Assembly: GCA_964647905.1 (NCBI GenBank)
Contig: CAZYJR010000026.1
Span: 1-54,097 of the forward strand
Source of the DNA: CAZYJR01 sp964647905
GTDB taxonomy: Bacteria; Desulfobacterota; DSM-4660; Desulfatiglandales; HGW-15
Direction of reading: 5' to 3'
Length of the DNA: 54,097 nucleotides
Shown: piece after piece, positions 31,569 through 41,177 of the stretch
Layout of the letters: the number at the start of each line of letters is the position of its first letter
Position numbering within the stretch: the stretch's first letter is position 1
The notes under the pieces: generated by a model
Told to the model about the DNA's origin: nothing
What the model saw: the letters and a program-made list of their open reading frames with translations, nothing else
Database searches by the model: none
Program-made: the position numbers and the translations under genes

Positions 31569-33212
31569 ATGGCGGACAAGTCTTATGATGCGGTGGTCAT
31601 AGGCGGTGGACATCACGGCACTACGATTGCGCCTTACCTTGCAAAGGCGGGTTTGACAGTAGGGGTCTTTGAGCGCCTCGACCACCTGGGCGGCGGCGCA
31701 GTATCTTTTGATGACAATCCGGCGCCGGGCTTCCGGGGTAACTTCTGCGCTCACTTTACACGCTACTACGGTCACCCCGCATACAAGGAATTCAACCTCC
31801 GCGACGAAGGGCTGGAGTACGTATTTCCTGATACCAACGAAGCCATAGTCTTTGATGATGGAACTTCCTATGTGGCATATGCCGGATTTCCGGTAGTCGA
31901 TCCCAAGACGGGGAAGACGGAGTTCAGCGAAAAGAACGTAAAAAAGACATATGATCAGATCGCGCAATTTTCCAAGGCGGACGCAGAGGCTTACCTGTAT
32001 TGGACAGAAATATATAAGGACCTAATTCGACCGGCGTTTCACCAATATAGATACTCGGTACCAACCTCCTATGGGGTGCCTGATCCTTTGGATGATTTGG
32101 TCAACAATCCCAAGAGCGGGCTCGACCCATCCATGCACTTCATGACCGCCAAGGAGGCCGCCCACTACTTCTTTGAGAGCGATGTGCTGCGGATGCTGAC
32201 CCTCAGGGGGTTTCTCACCTCCTGCGGCATCCAAGCGGACGACGTCCCGGGTATCATGTATATGTTCGCCACGCTCCACCTGGTGCTGGGATGGGAGACC
32301 GCCGCCATCGCCAAGGGCGGGACCCAGTCCATTACCGACGCGCTGGTCTCGGCCGGGAAGAAGCTTGGGGTGGAGTATCACATCAACTCTGAAGTGGACA
32401 GGGTGATCATTGAAAACGGCAAGGCCAAGGGGATCAGGCTTCTGGACGGGACCGAGATCCAAGCCAAGAAGATGGTGGTCTCTGATAACGCCACCCCGCA
32501 GCTCTTCCTCCGCATGATAGGAGAAGAGCACCTGACCACTCAGATGAGGCGCAAGGTCGATACGTATTTCTTTGACCGGGCCCAACTATTCTGGGGGCCT
32601 GTGGCCGTACACGAGCTCCCGGACTACAAGGCGGCAAAGAACAATCCGGATATCAAGGCGACACCCAGAACCTACATCGCACCCAGGGACCTGGCCTTCA
32701 TGGAAGACAAATACATGCATGAGATCTTTCTGTTCGGCATGCCGTCCAAGTTCTTCCTCCTGACCGCACCGGACAGCATATGGGATCCATCCCGCGTGCC
32801 TGAGGGCAAGCACAGCATACACGTGGAGGAGTTCACCTGTCCGGCCCGGATCTTTTCCAGAAAGGAATGGCGCAGCCTGCACGACGAGTTCTACGAGTCC
32901 ATGATCGAGCAATGGCAGAAGCACGCCCCCAACATGACAAAAGAGAACTTTATAGCGGAGCGCATCACCACACCCATCGACATACAAGACACGCACCTGG
33001 ATATGAGAGAGGGCGGCTGGTCCGAGGGCAACTGCGGCGGCTCCCAGAGCGGGCGTTTCAGGGGCCTGCCCGGAGGTCTGCGGACCTTTGTCAAGGGTCT
33101 CTACATGTGCTCCTCGGGTGTGCCCGGCGGACCGGCCATCGGCCGAGGCTCGAGCTACAACTGCTACCAGGTGATAGCCGAAGACTACGGACTGCCTGAG
33201 CCCACGTACTGA
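31569..33212 (+). CDS. CrtI/phytoene-desaturase-like FAD oxidoreductase
   Basis: 547 residues. The N-terminal FAD motif YDAVVIGGGHHGTTIAPYLA and the C-terminal LYMCSSGVPGGPAIGRGSSYN belong to the phytoene-desaturase/CrtO-like flavoproteins. ATG 31569 has AGGAGG at 8-nt spacing. Such proteins desaturate or isomerise hydrophobic substrates. The absence of carotenoid genes and the placement after etfAB suggest an ETF-linked dehydrogenase of some lipid, terpene or cyclic acid; that is inference. It is followed by an SDR dehydrogenase, which fits sequential oxidation of one compound. Confidence 0.82.
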   Translation: MADKSYDAVVIGGGHHGTTIAPYLAKAGLTVGVFERLDHLGGGAVSFDDNPAPGFRGNFCAHFTRYYGHPAYKEFNLRDEGLEYVFPDTNEAIVFDDGTSYVAYAGFPVVDPKTGKTEFSEKNVKKTYDQIAQFSKADAEAYLYWTEIYKDLIRPAFHQYRYSVPTSYGVPDPLDDLVNNPKSGLDPSMHFMTAKEAAHYFFESDVLRMLTLRGFLTSCGIQADDVPGIMYMFATLHLVLGWETAAIAKGGTQSITDALVSAGKKLGVEYHINSEVDRVIIENGKAKGIRLLDGTEIQAKKMVVSDNATPQLFLRMIGEEHLTTQMRRKVDTYFFDRAQLFWGPVAVHELPDYKAAKNNPDIKATPRTYIAPRDLAFMEDKYMHEIFLFGMPSKFFLLTAPDSIWDPSRVPEGKHSIHVEEFTCPARIFSRKEWRSLHDEFYESMIEQWQKHAPNMTKENFIAERITTPIDIQDTHLDMREGGWSEGNCGGSQSGRFRGLPGGLRTFVKGLYMCSSGVPGGPAIGRGSSYNCYQVIAEDYGLPEPTY

Positions 33213-33264
33213 CAATCACTCGATTCGGAAAGGACTTCAGCTCGGGTCATGGGGGAGAGAGATC

Positions 33265-34029
33265 ATGCGACTGCAAGACAAGGCTGCCATTGTGACCGGA
33301 GGGGCCCGGGGGTTGGGCCGGACCTTCGCCCTGACCCTGGCCCGCGAGGGTGCCGGCGTCCTGGTCATGAACATAGGCGTGACCGACCAGGACCGGGATG
33401 ATCTCCGGGAGACCGTGGAACGGATAAGGGCCGGCGGGGGCCGCGCCCTGGCATTTGAAGGGGATGTCTCCAGCGAACAGGAGACCAGGGCTGCGGCCGA
33501 GGCGGCCGCGGCCGAATTCGGCCGTCTGGACATCCTGATAAACAACGCGGCAATCTACGGCGGCATCGAGAGGAAGCCGTTCTATGAGATCGACCCGGAT
33601 GAATGGGACCTGGTCATGCGCGTCAACGTCAAAGGCGTCTTCATGGCGGTCCGCGCGGTGTTTCCGTTCATGAAGCGTCAAAGGGCCGGAAAGATAATCA
33701 ACATCGCTTCGGAAGTGTTCTTCACCGGGTCCAGAGGGTTCGCCCATTATGTAGCCTCCAAGGGCGGAGTCATAGGACTCACAAGGGCCCTTGCAGTGGA
33801 GTTGGGGCCGCACGGGATAACCATCAACGCGGTTGCGCCGGGTTTTACCGATACCGAGGCGAGCAGGAGCCTGGCGGACGTCGAGAAATACGACACATCA
33901 AAGACCCCGCTGGGAAGGGTCGCCGGGCCCGAGGATATTGCAGGCGCTTTACTATTCCTTGCCTCCGGGGAGAGTGACTTTATGACCGGACAGACCCTCC
34001 TGGTCGACGGCGGCAGGGTGATGCACTAG
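33265..34029 (+). CDS. Short-chain dehydrogenase/reductase (FabG-like)
   Basis: 254 residues of classical SDR: GGARGLGRTFALTLA (cofactor motif), DILINNAA, IINIAS with the catalytic Ser, and YVASK with Tyr/Lys 13 residues later. DGGRVMH ends the protein. The acidic residue normally deciding NAD preference is unclear (VLVMNIGVTDQD). It oxidises a hydroxyl or reduces a ketone, probably on the substrate of the preceding flavoprotein. GGGGGAGAGAG precedes the ATG. Confidence 0.9.
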   Translation: MRLQDKAAIVTGGARGLGRTFALTLAREGAGVLVMNIGVTDQDRDDLRETVERIRAGGGRALAFEGDVSSEQETRAAAEAAAAEFGRLDILINNAAIYGGIERKPFYEIDPDEWDLVMRVNVKGVFMAVRAVFPFMKRQRAGKIINIASEVFFTGSRGFAHYVASKGGVIGLTRALAVELGPHGITINAVAPGFTDTEASRSLADVEKYDTSKTPLGRVAGPEDIAGALLFLASGESDFMTGQTLLVDGGRVMH

Positions 34030-34041
34030 AGGTCTCTTGCG

Positions 34042-35190
34042 TTGGAAGCGATTGCGCCACTGAAAGAGGCATCGGATCTCATAAGGGAAGCCGGGGGGGA
34101 CAGCTTCTCCCTGTGCTTCCAGTGCGGGATGTGCACGGCAAGCTGCCCCTGGAACGTTGTTAGGAGCTACACCCCGCACCGCCTGATTACCGAGGCGCGT
34201 TTCGGCCTTGCCGACCTGGAAGACGACGGTTGGTGGCTCTGTACCACTTGCAGGCTCTGCGTCAGCCGCTGCCCCAGGGGCGTGGGCATCACCGAGATCA
34301 TCAGGTCGGTAAGGGCCATTATGCTGGATTACCAATATCACACAGCCCCTGAAAGCCTGAGGAGCGCTATGGGGAGCCTCAGCGCCGATGGGAATCCATG
34401 GGGCGGGGAAAAGACGAAGAGATCCGGATGGGCCGAGGGCCTGGGTATCGAATCCTTCACCGGCGAAAACCATTTGCTGTACTTCCCCTGCTGCACTCCT
34501 GCATATGATCCCGAGCTTGCAGGGGCGGCTCGAGCCTCGGCGTCCCTGCTCGAGCGGGCGGGGCTCCGGCCGGCGATCCTGGAGGCCGGCGAGGTGTGCT
34601 GCGGGGAGAGCGCGCTCAAGGCCGGGAACAGAGGCCTGTTTGAGAGCCTCGCTGGGAAGAATCTCGTGTCCTTCCGAGAGGCAGGGGTGGCGAGTATAGT
34701 GGTAGGCTCGCCCCACTGCTTGAATGTCTTCCAAAATGAGTATCGAGAACTGGGAGGCTCTTTCGAGGCAAGGCATGTGACTCAGGTCCTATCGGAATTG
34801 GTTGACAGCCGAATCCTCAACCCTACAAAAAGGCTGGATAACAGGGTCGTTTATCACGACCCGTGCTACCTGGGCCGCTACGCCGGCATATACGACGAGC
34901 CCAGGAACGTCCTGGAGCACATCCCGGGCCTGCGGCTGATGGATGAGACGGACTCGCGCGAGGACAGCTTGTGCTGCGGGGGCGGGGGCGGCCGCATATG
35001 GATGGAGACCAAGAAAGGGGAGCGCTTTTCGGATATCCTGGTGGATCAGGCGGCCGCCCGAGGAGCTGATATTCTCACCACTTCCTGCCCTTATTGCATC
35101 CTTAACTTCCGTGACAGCATCAGGACCATGGAGCTGGAAAACAGGGTCCGGGTCATGGATGTGGCGGAGCTGCTTTGGGCGGCGCTTTAG
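34042..35190 (+). CDS. Soluble HdrD/BamD-like Fe-S protein
   Basis: 382 residues. Two [4Fe-4S] motifs at the N-terminus (CFQCGMCTASCPW and CTTCRLCVSRCPR) and two CCG domains (GEVCCGESALK; YHDPCYLGR with DSLCCGGGGGRIW; TSCPYC). It resembles the C-terminal half of the membrane protein at 27743-29698 but lacks membrane helices. The TTG start (34042) has AGAGG upstream. The size and gene order with an HdrA-like protein, an AOR-family enzyme and a small ferredoxin correspond to BamD of the class II benzoyl-CoA reductase set; HdrD-type proteins pass electrons through noncubane clusters. Confidence 0.85.
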   Translation: MEAIAPLKEASDLIREAGGDSFSLCFQCGMCTASCPWNVVRSYTPHRLITEARFGLADLEDDGWWLCTTCRLCVSRCPRGVGITEIIRSVRAIMLDYQYHTAPESLRSAMGSLSADGNPWGGEKTKRSGWAEGLGIESFTGENHLLYFPCCTPAYDPELAGAARASASLLERAGLRPAILEAGEVCCGESALKAGNRGLFESLAGKNLVSFREAGVASIVVGSPHCLNVFQNEYRELGGSFEARHVTQVLSELVDSRILNPTKRLDNRVVYHDPCYLGRYAGIYDEPRNVLEHIPGLRLMDETDSREDSLCCGGGGGRIWMETKKGERFSDILVDQAAARGADILTTSCPYCILNFRDSIRTMELENRVRVMDVAELLWAAL

Positions 35191-35230
35191 GCATGAGGGC
35201 CTTTGATATGGCCTTCAGCGGGTGTTGAAA

Positions 35231-38200
35231 ATGACCGCCTCGGATGCGGGAGACATGAGAGGCCAAAGCGCCCCGCACGACCAACCCGTGGGCGCGGCCA
35301 TGGTCATAGGAGGAGGGGTGAGCGGGATCCAGGCCTCCCTGGACCTGGCCAACGCCGGTTTTCGGGTCTACCTGATCGAAAAAGGGCCTTCCATAGGGGG
35401 CAAGATGGCCCAACTGGACAAGACCTTTCCTACAAACGACTGCTCAATGTGCATCCTGTCCCCGAAGTTCATCGAGTGCTCCACCAACCCCAATATCTCC
35501 ATCATAACAGAGGCCGAGGTGGAATCCGTGGAAGGGGAGGCGGGCCGCTTCCGCGCGTCGGTCATCCGGGCACCGAGGTATGTGGACCCGGAAAAGTGTA
35601 CGGGCTGCGCGATCTGCACCGAGTACTGCCCCGTAAGCGTGACTGATCACTATAACGCAGGTATAGGTAACACCAAGTGCATCCATCTCCCATTCGCCCA
35701 GGCCGTACCGCTTGTTTCAACGATCGACCCCTCCGCCTGCCTCTTTTTCCTGAGACAAGAGTGCCAGATCTGTAAGCCGATCTGCGCCAACAAGGCCATT
35801 GATTTTCACCAGCAAGAGACGCGGCTCTCACTCGATGTGGGAGGGATAATCCTGGCACCCGGGTATGAGGCATTTGATCCCTCGACCCAATCCTATTACC
35901 GCTACTCGGACTATGCCAACGTAGTTACCAGCCTCGAGTACGAGAGACTTCTAAGCGCCTCCGGACCCTTCCGCGGGGAGCTGGTGAGACCCGGAGACGG
36001 AAGACAGCCGTCAAAGGTCGCCTGGATCCAGTGTGTGGGCTCGAGGGACGTCTCAGCGGGAAACCCTTACTGCTCGGGTGTCTGCTGCATGTACGCGGTC
36101 AAGCAGGTAATCCTGAGCAAGGAGCACAACCCCGAGCTCGAGGCGGTGATCTTCCACAACGACATAAGGGCCCACGGCAAGGGTTTCGAGAGATATGCGG
36201 AAAGGGCCAAGGCCCTCCCCGGGGTGCGCTTCATCTGGAGCAAGGCCTCCGTTTTGAGAGAGGACCCGGAGACCGGAGGGGTGGTGCTCCGCTTTCGCGG
36301 GGAGGACGGATCAGCCCATGAAGAGTCCTTTGATATGGTGATTCTTTCAGTCGGGCTCACCTCTCCTCGATCAACAACAGCCCTTGCCCGCCGCCTGTCC
36401 GTGGAAACCGATGATTACGGATTCTGCCTGAGCTCCGATCTTGCACCGGCCCAGACCACACGGGCCGGAGTCTTCCACTGCGGGGTCTTCCACGGGCCGA
36501 TGGATATACCCGACTCGGTGGTTACGGCCGGCGGAGCCGCCTCGGGAGTCATGGAACTCCTCACCGGAAGTCGCCACACCTTGACCGGCGAGAAGGAATA
36601 CCCGGCCGCGACCGATGTATCCGGGGCCGCGCCGCGGGTGGGGGTCTTTGTGTGCGATTGCGGGACCAACATATTGAGGGGAGTTGATGTGCCCTCGGTG
36701 GTTCGGTATGCGGCCGGACTGGAAAACGTTTTGCACGCAGAGGAGGACTCCTTTGCCTGCTCAATCGACTCGGTAGGCCGAATGATCGAGACCATAAGAG
36801 AAAAGGGGCTGAACAGGGCGGTAGTCGCGGCCTGCACCCCCAGGACGCACGAGCCCGTGTTTCAAAACGCCCTCAGGGAGGCCGGGCTCAATCCGGGGCT
36901 GCTCGAGATGGCCAACATCCGGGAGCACTGCTCCCTGGTTCATATGCTCTCCAGGAGGGAGGCCACGGAAAAGGCCAAGGATCTGGTCAGAATGGCCGTG
37001 GCAAAGGCCTTGACCCTCGGTCCACTCGGGTACGGCTCCTATCCGGTGAAAAGGGCCGCCCTGGTAATCGGCGGCGGTCTGGCCGGCATCACGAGCGCCT
37101 TGGCCCTGGCGGACCAGGGCATTAGGGTTCACTTGGTCGAGAGGTCACCCGAGCTGGGCGGCAATTCTTTGAGGATAAGCAAGACCCCGGGAGGAGCGGG
37201 GGTTGGCAGGCGTCTCACGGATCTAGTGGACCGGGTCAATCGCCACCTCAATGTACAGGTCCACACAGGCGCCGAGCTCATCGCCCATCAAGGATATGTG
37301 GGAAACTTTTCCGCCCGCATACTCCGTTCGAACCGATCAGAGAAGGAAATCACGCACGGGATAACCATCGTGGCAACCGGCGCCGGCCAGTGGGCGCCGG
37401 ACACCTTCCTCCATGGTGAAGACCCCGCCGTACTCACGCTCTTGGAGCTGGAAGAGGCCCTGAGCGACAAAGACCCCGCATTGGATGAGTGCCAAAGGGT
37501 TGTCTTCATCCAATGCATAGGACCCAGAAATGCGGAACGCCCCTATTGCAGCAGGGTCTGCTGCACACACTCGGTGAGATCGGCCCTTGATTTGAAGGAG
37601 CGAAACGGGGAAGCCGAGATAACCGTCCTGTATAGGGACATGCGCACTTTCGGGTTGAAGGAGCTCCTGTACAAAGAGGCCTGCGAGCGGGGCGTCCAAT
37701 TCGTCCGTTTCGATTCCCAAGACCCGCCCGAGGTGAAGCGCGTTGAAGAGGCGGGCTCATCCTTCCTCAGGGTCACTGTGGCCGAGCCTATCCTTGGATA
37801 TCCCTTGGCCCTGGACGCGGACATGCTGGTGCTTGCGGCCGCCATAGTGCCGGCGGAATCCAATAAGGCCCTTTCCACGCTCCTCAAGGTGCCCCTGGAC
37901 CAAGACGGTTTTTTCATGGAGGCCCACATGAAGCTCAGGCCGGTGGACTTCGCCACGGAAGGGATCTTTGTCTGCGGCATGTCCCACGGCCCCAAGTTCA
38001 CGGATGAATCCATCGTCCAGGCCAAGGCCGCAGCCGCCAGGGCCATGACGGTGCTCTCCCGCGATATCTGGACAGCCGGAGGAATCGTCGGATCCCTGGA
38101 TCCGAGTCTTTGTACCGGCTGCGGGGTGTGCGTCTCGGTCTGTCCCTTCGGCGCGCTGGACCTGGACAAAGAAAGGAGCGTTGCCGTGTTGAATGAGGCG

Positions 38201-38305
38201 GTATGCAAGGGATGCGGAGTCTGTTCCAGCTCGTGCAGGAGCGGTGCGCTGGATATCCAAGGCTTTAGCGACGCCCAGACCTTTGCCCAGATCTTTGCCG
38301 CATGA
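35231..38305 (+). CDS. Tandem HdrA-like flavin/iron-sulfur protein (BamE-like)
   Basis: 1024 residues containing two HdrA-type units. First FAD motif MVIGGGVSGIQASLDLANAG near residue 25, with TNDCSMCILSPKF and a ferredoxin motif CTGCAICTEYCPV near 122. A second FAD motif LVIGGGLAGITSALALADQG near 610 has its own CSRVCCTHSV segment. Two C-terminal [4Fe-4S] motifs lie at about 960 (CTGCGVCVSVCPF) and 991 (CKGCGVCSSSCRS). HdrA proteins perform flavin-based electron bifurcation. The double form and its neighbours resemble BamE. ATG 35231 is used; GTG and TTG lie just upstream in frame. Natural redox partners cannot be told. Confidence 0.87.
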   Translation: MTASDAGDMRGQSAPHDQPVGAAMVIGGGVSGIQASLDLANAGFRVYLIEKGPSIGGKMAQLDKTFPTNDCSMCILSPKFIECSTNPNISIITEAEVESVEGEAGRFRASVIRAPRYVDPEKCTGCAICTEYCPVSVTDHYNAGIGNTKCIHLPFAQAVPLVSTIDPSACLFFLRQECQICKPICANKAIDFHQQETRLSLDVGGIILAPGYEAFDPSTQSYYRYSDYANVVTSLEYERLLSASGPFRGELVRPGDGRQPSKVAWIQCVGSRDVSAGNPYCSGVCCMYAVKQVILSKEHNPELEAVIFHNDIRAHGKGFERYAERAKALPGVRFIWSKASVLREDPETGGVVLRFRGEDGSAHEESFDMVILSVGLTSPRSTTALARRLSVETDDYGFCLSSDLAPAQTTRAGVFHCGVFHGPMDIPDSVVTAGGAASGVMELLTGSRHTLTGEKEYPAATDVSGAAPRVGVFVCDCGTNILRGVDVPSVVRYAAGLENVLHAEEDSFACSIDSVGRMIETIREKGLNRAVVAACTPRTHEPVFQNALREAGLNPGLLEMANIREHCSLVHMLSRREATEKAKDLVRMAVAKALTLGPLGYGSYPVKRAALVIGGGLAGITSALALADQGIRVHLVERSPELGGNSLRISKTPGGAGVGRRLTDLVDRVNRHLNVQVHTGAELIAHQGYVGNFSARILRSNRSEKEITHGITIVATGAGQWAPDTFLHGEDPAVLTLLELEEALSDKDPALDECQRVVFIQCIGPRNAERPYCSRVCCTHSVRSALDLKERNGEAEITVLYRDMRTFGLKELLYKEACERGVQFVRFDSQDPPEVKRVEEAGSSFLRVTVAEPILGYPLALDADMLVLAAAIVPAESNKALSTLLKVPLDQDGFFMEAHMKLRPVDFATEGIFVCGMSHGPKFTDESIVQAKAAAARAMTVLSRDIWTAGGIVGSLDPSLCTGCGVCVSVCPFGALDLDKERSVAVLNEAVCKGCGVCSSSCRSGALDIQGFSDAQTFAQIFAA

Positions 38306-38346
38306 CTCGGAAGACCGGACGCGCCGGGCAAGAACGTCCATAATGC

Positions 38347-40182
38347 ATGGACCCCAAAGACAGGTGGAAGATGTACGGCTGGAAAGGGAACATATTGCGG
38401 GTGGACTTGAGCAGGGGGCATATCGCGGTCGAAGACCTCCCCCGGGACCTTGCCGTCCGATACGTGGGAGGCCGTGGACTGGGCCTTCGAATGCTCTTTG
38501 ACGAGCTCGCCCCGGGGATAGGCCCCTTGTCGCCGGAAAACAAGCTGATCTTTGCAACCGGGCCCCTCACCGGGGCCGGGGTCCCTGCCGGAGGGAGGTT
38601 CGTCGTGGTCTCCAAATCCCCTCTCAGCGGCGGGATAGCCAACCCCTGCTGCGGGGGGTACTTCGGCGCCCACCTCAAGTACTCTGGATATGATCTTCTC
38701 ATAGTCGAAGGCCGCGCAGAAAAGCCTGTTTATCTGTACATCAGGGATGATCAAGTGGAGATCCGCCCTGCCTCACACATCCAGGGGAAATGGACCTCCG
38801 AGACCGAGAGGATCCTGAGGCGGGACTTTTCCAAGGACCTGGACGAGTGGGAGCTGAGCGAGCTCAGCATCGTATCCGTCGGCCCCGCCGGTGAAAACCG
38901 TGTGCGTTTCGCCTGCATCATGGCCGACGGCGGGCGGGCTGCCGGACGCTCAGGGCTGGGCGCGGTCATGGGCTCGAAGAACCTCAAGGCCGTCGTCGCC
39001 CATGGAAGCGGCGCAGTCATGCTCTCTGACCCCACCGGTTTTCGACGGGCGGTTATGGACTATTTCCGGGAGGGGAGGGAAAACAGAACGCTCCGTAACC
39101 GCCTCCTATACGGGACCTGGGTCCTGCCGGGACGCGCCAATGCCACGGGCACGCAGGCCGCATTGAATTTTCAGGCCGGTTTTTTCGAAGCCTTCACCAA
39201 GTTCACCGATCCGGCAAACATACGCGATCGAATACGAGTAAGGGACGAGGGTTGTTTTGGATGCCCTTTTGCCTGCAGCAAGAGGACCAGGATCCAGGAT
39301 ACCCTGTATCCGGGTACCGCCAAGGGCCCCGAGCACGAGAGCATGGCCCTCCTGGGCTCCAACTGCGGCGTCGGTGAGCTGGACGATATCTGCCGCACGA
39401 ACTACCTTTGTAACGAGTTGGGTATGGATACCATAAGCGCAGGCGCAACGGTCTCATGCGTCATGGAGCTCTTTGAAAGGGGTCTTCTCACTGAACGCGA
39501 GATCGGCTATGCGATCCCTTTCGGGGACATGGACGCCATGGTCCGGTTGATAAAGGAAACCGCGGTGCGCGAGGGTTTCGGCGACCTCGTGGCCGAGGGA
39601 GGAGCCCTCCTGGCCGATAAGCTCGGCCGGCCCGATCTCTTCATGGGAGTCAAGGGCCTCGGAATGCCCGCCTGGCACCCCCAGGGGTTCGAAGTCATCG
39701 GGCTTCAGTATGCTACCAGCAATGTGGGCGCCTCGCACACCAAGGCCACCCTGCCCTTTTACGAGGGAAGGAAGGACCCGGCCCATCACATCGAGTTCAC
39801 CGTCAAGGACCAGGACTTCGTGGCCCTGGTGGACTCGGCCGTCCTTTGCTGGATCATATACCACGGACCGCTTTGGGCGGAAAAGCTGCAGGTCTGGCTG
39901 AACCTGGTAACGGATGCAGGCTACTCAGAGCAGGACCTGGCACGTACCGGGGAGCGGATCTGGAACCTGGAGAAGCTGTTCAACATGAGGGAGGGGATAA
40001 CCGGCAAGGACGACAAACTCCCCGGGCGAATGACCGAGGAGCCCCTGGTCAAGGGGCAGGTAGTCCATCTGAACGAGATGCTCGCCCGGTACTATGAGCT
40101 CAGGGGATGGACCCCTGAAGGCGATCCCGGCCCGGAAAAAATCCGCGAGCTCGAACTGACCGGGGAGGCGGGCATCCGATGA
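38347..40182 (+). CDS. AOR-family tungstopterin oxidoreductase (BamB-like)
   Basis: 611 residues, the normal AOR size. MYGWKGNILRVDLS at the start, GPLTGAGVPAGGRF and cluster ligands in GCFGCPFACSKRT with the fourth Cys in DSAVLC near the C-terminus. AOR proteins hold a tungsten or molybdenum bispterin and one [4Fe-4S] cluster; they oxidise aldehydes or, as BamB, reduce benzoyl-CoA. Start could also be ATG 38371, where MYG begins and AGGTGG lies close; 38347 has little ribosome-binding signal. The HdrD-HdrA-AOR-ferredoxin order is that of bamD, bamE, bamB, bamC. An aldehyde oxidase or another acyl-CoA reductase is equally possible. Confidence 0.87.
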   Translation: MDPKDRWKMYGWKGNILRVDLSRGHIAVEDLPRDLAVRYVGGRGLGLRMLFDELAPGIGPLSPENKLIFATGPLTGAGVPAGGRFVVVSKSPLSGGIANPCCGGYFGAHLKYSGYDLLIVEGRAEKPVYLYIRDDQVEIRPASHIQGKWTSETERILRRDFSKDLDEWELSELSIVSVGPAGENRVRFACIMADGGRAAGRSGLGAVMGSKNLKAVVAHGSGAVMLSDPTGFRRAVMDYFREGRENRTLRNRLLYGTWVLPGRANATGTQAALNFQAGFFEAFTKFTDPANIRDRIRVRDEGCFGCPFACSKRTRIQDTLYPGTAKGPEHESMALLGSNCGVGELDDICRTNYLCNELGMDTISAGATVSCVMELFERGLLTEREIGYAIPFGDMDAMVRLIKETAVREGFGDLVAEGGALLADKLGRPDLFMGVKGLGMPAWHPQGFEVIGLQYATSNVGASHTKATLPFYEGRKDPAHHIEFTVKDQDFVALVDSAVLCWIIYHGPLWAEKLQVWLNLVTDAGYSEQDLARTGERIWNLEKLFNMREGITGKDDKLPGRMTEEPLVKGQVVHLNEMLARYYELRGWTPEGDPGPEKIRELELTGEAGIR

Positions 40183-40559
40183 GAATTCATATCGACCCCA
40201 GCCGCTGCACCGGATGCCGCATGTGCCAGGTGGCCTGCTCCCTGAAGCACACTGACGGAGTCAACCCGCGCAGATCCAGAATCAGGGTCTTCGTTTCCGA
40301 GGAGCTTTGCATCCCGGTGATCGCAGGGCCCTTTACCGAAGCGGCGTGCAACTCCAGAGGCACATACCATATCAACGGCGTCCGGGTGGACGGCTGTGTG
40401 GTGTGCCGGGCGTCGTGCCCGATCAAGTCGGTCTTCAAGGAGCCGGGCACAGGCCTTCCCCTCAAGTGCGATTTCTGCGGGGAGCCCCCTGATCCGGAGT
40501 GCGTCAAGTGGTGCGCCCCGGAGGCCTTGACCCTGGTTGATGAAGAGCCCGTCTCCTAG
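40179..40559 (+). CDS. Ferredoxin-like 4Fe-4S electron-transfer protein (BamC/HycB-like)
   Basis: 126 residues with four cysteine groups: CTGCRMCQVACS, CVVCRASCP, CDFCGEP and ECVKWC, enough for three or four [4Fe-4S] clusters as in HycB/DmsB-type subunits. The ATG overlaps the AOR stop by 4 bp, so it is almost surely its partner. It is shorter than BamC. It transfers electrons between the AOR enzyme and the Hdr-like proteins. It is the last gene of the + strand operon. Confidence 0.87.
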   Translation: MRIHIDPSRCTGCRMCQVACSLKHTDGVNPRRSRIRVFVSEELCIPVIAGPFTEAACNSRGTYHINGVRVDGCVVCRASCPIKSVFKEPGTGLPLKCDFCGEPPDPECVKWCAPEALTLVDEEPVS

Positions 40560-40659
40560 CCCGCGACACAGGCCCTCTGATCAATAAGTCGGATGAGCTT
40601 TTGTTGATCGGCTGAGTCCTTTCGGCTCTTTATGAACTTGACGCCTACTCAGGAGGAAG

Positions 40660-41160
40660 CTAATCCACGCGCTTGAATTTGGTCTTGACTGCCCCGCATA
40701 CAGGGCAGTTTTCCGGGGCCTCGTCCTCGCTCACATAGCCGCAGACCTGACACACGTAGTATGCGGAGTGCCGGCCCGCCAGCATGTCGTTCATGGCCTT
40801 TTTGTACAGATCGGCATGGCGGCTTTCCACGTCGCGGGATTGGGAAAAGGCATTCATTACGCTCTCCTTTCCCTCGTCGGACGCATCTTTGATCAGCTTG
40901 GGATACTCCTCCACATTGGCCTTGATCTCGTTTTGAAACGCCGTCTTTATATTTTCTTCGGTGGAACCGATCTTGCCGCGCATCATTCGCAGGTACCTGC
41001 GGGCGTGGACCGATTCCGCATCGGCGATGGCCCGGAAAAGGCGGGCGATCTGGGAGTAGCCGTCCGCGTCCGCCTTCTTGGCAAAGGCGTCGTTGCGGAC
41101 CGCGGCCTTGGATTCTGCTGCGAAGGCATAAGCGAGATTCTTTTCTGTATTATCCGGCAC
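40660..41160 (-). CDS. rbr: Rubrerythrin
   Basis: 166 residues: a ferritin-like di-iron domain (about 1-130; FAAESKAAVRND, ADAESVHARRY, DVESRHADLY) and a C-terminal rubredoxin-like domain with CQVCGY and CPVCGA. Rubrerythrins reduce hydrogen peroxide in anaerobes. The start is GTG with AAAGGAGA about 10 nt upstream. It lies 17 bp downstream of another ferritin-like gene. Confidence 0.94.
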   Translation of the reverse strand: MPDNTEKNLAYAFAAESKAAVRNDAFAKKADADGYSQIARLFRAIADAESVHARRYLRMMRGKIGSTEENIKTAFQNEIKANVEEYPKLIKDASDEGKESVMNAFSQSRDVESRHADLYKKAMNDMLAGRHSAYYVCQVCGYVSEDEAPENCPVCGAVKTKFKRVD

Positions 41161-41177
41161 TTTCTGATGTCTCCTTT

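Noticed and set aside
34042..40559. Calling the quartet a proven benzoyl-CoA reductase
   Set aside because: AOR and HdrA families are large, BamF-I-like genes are missing and BamB active-site residues could not be aligned.
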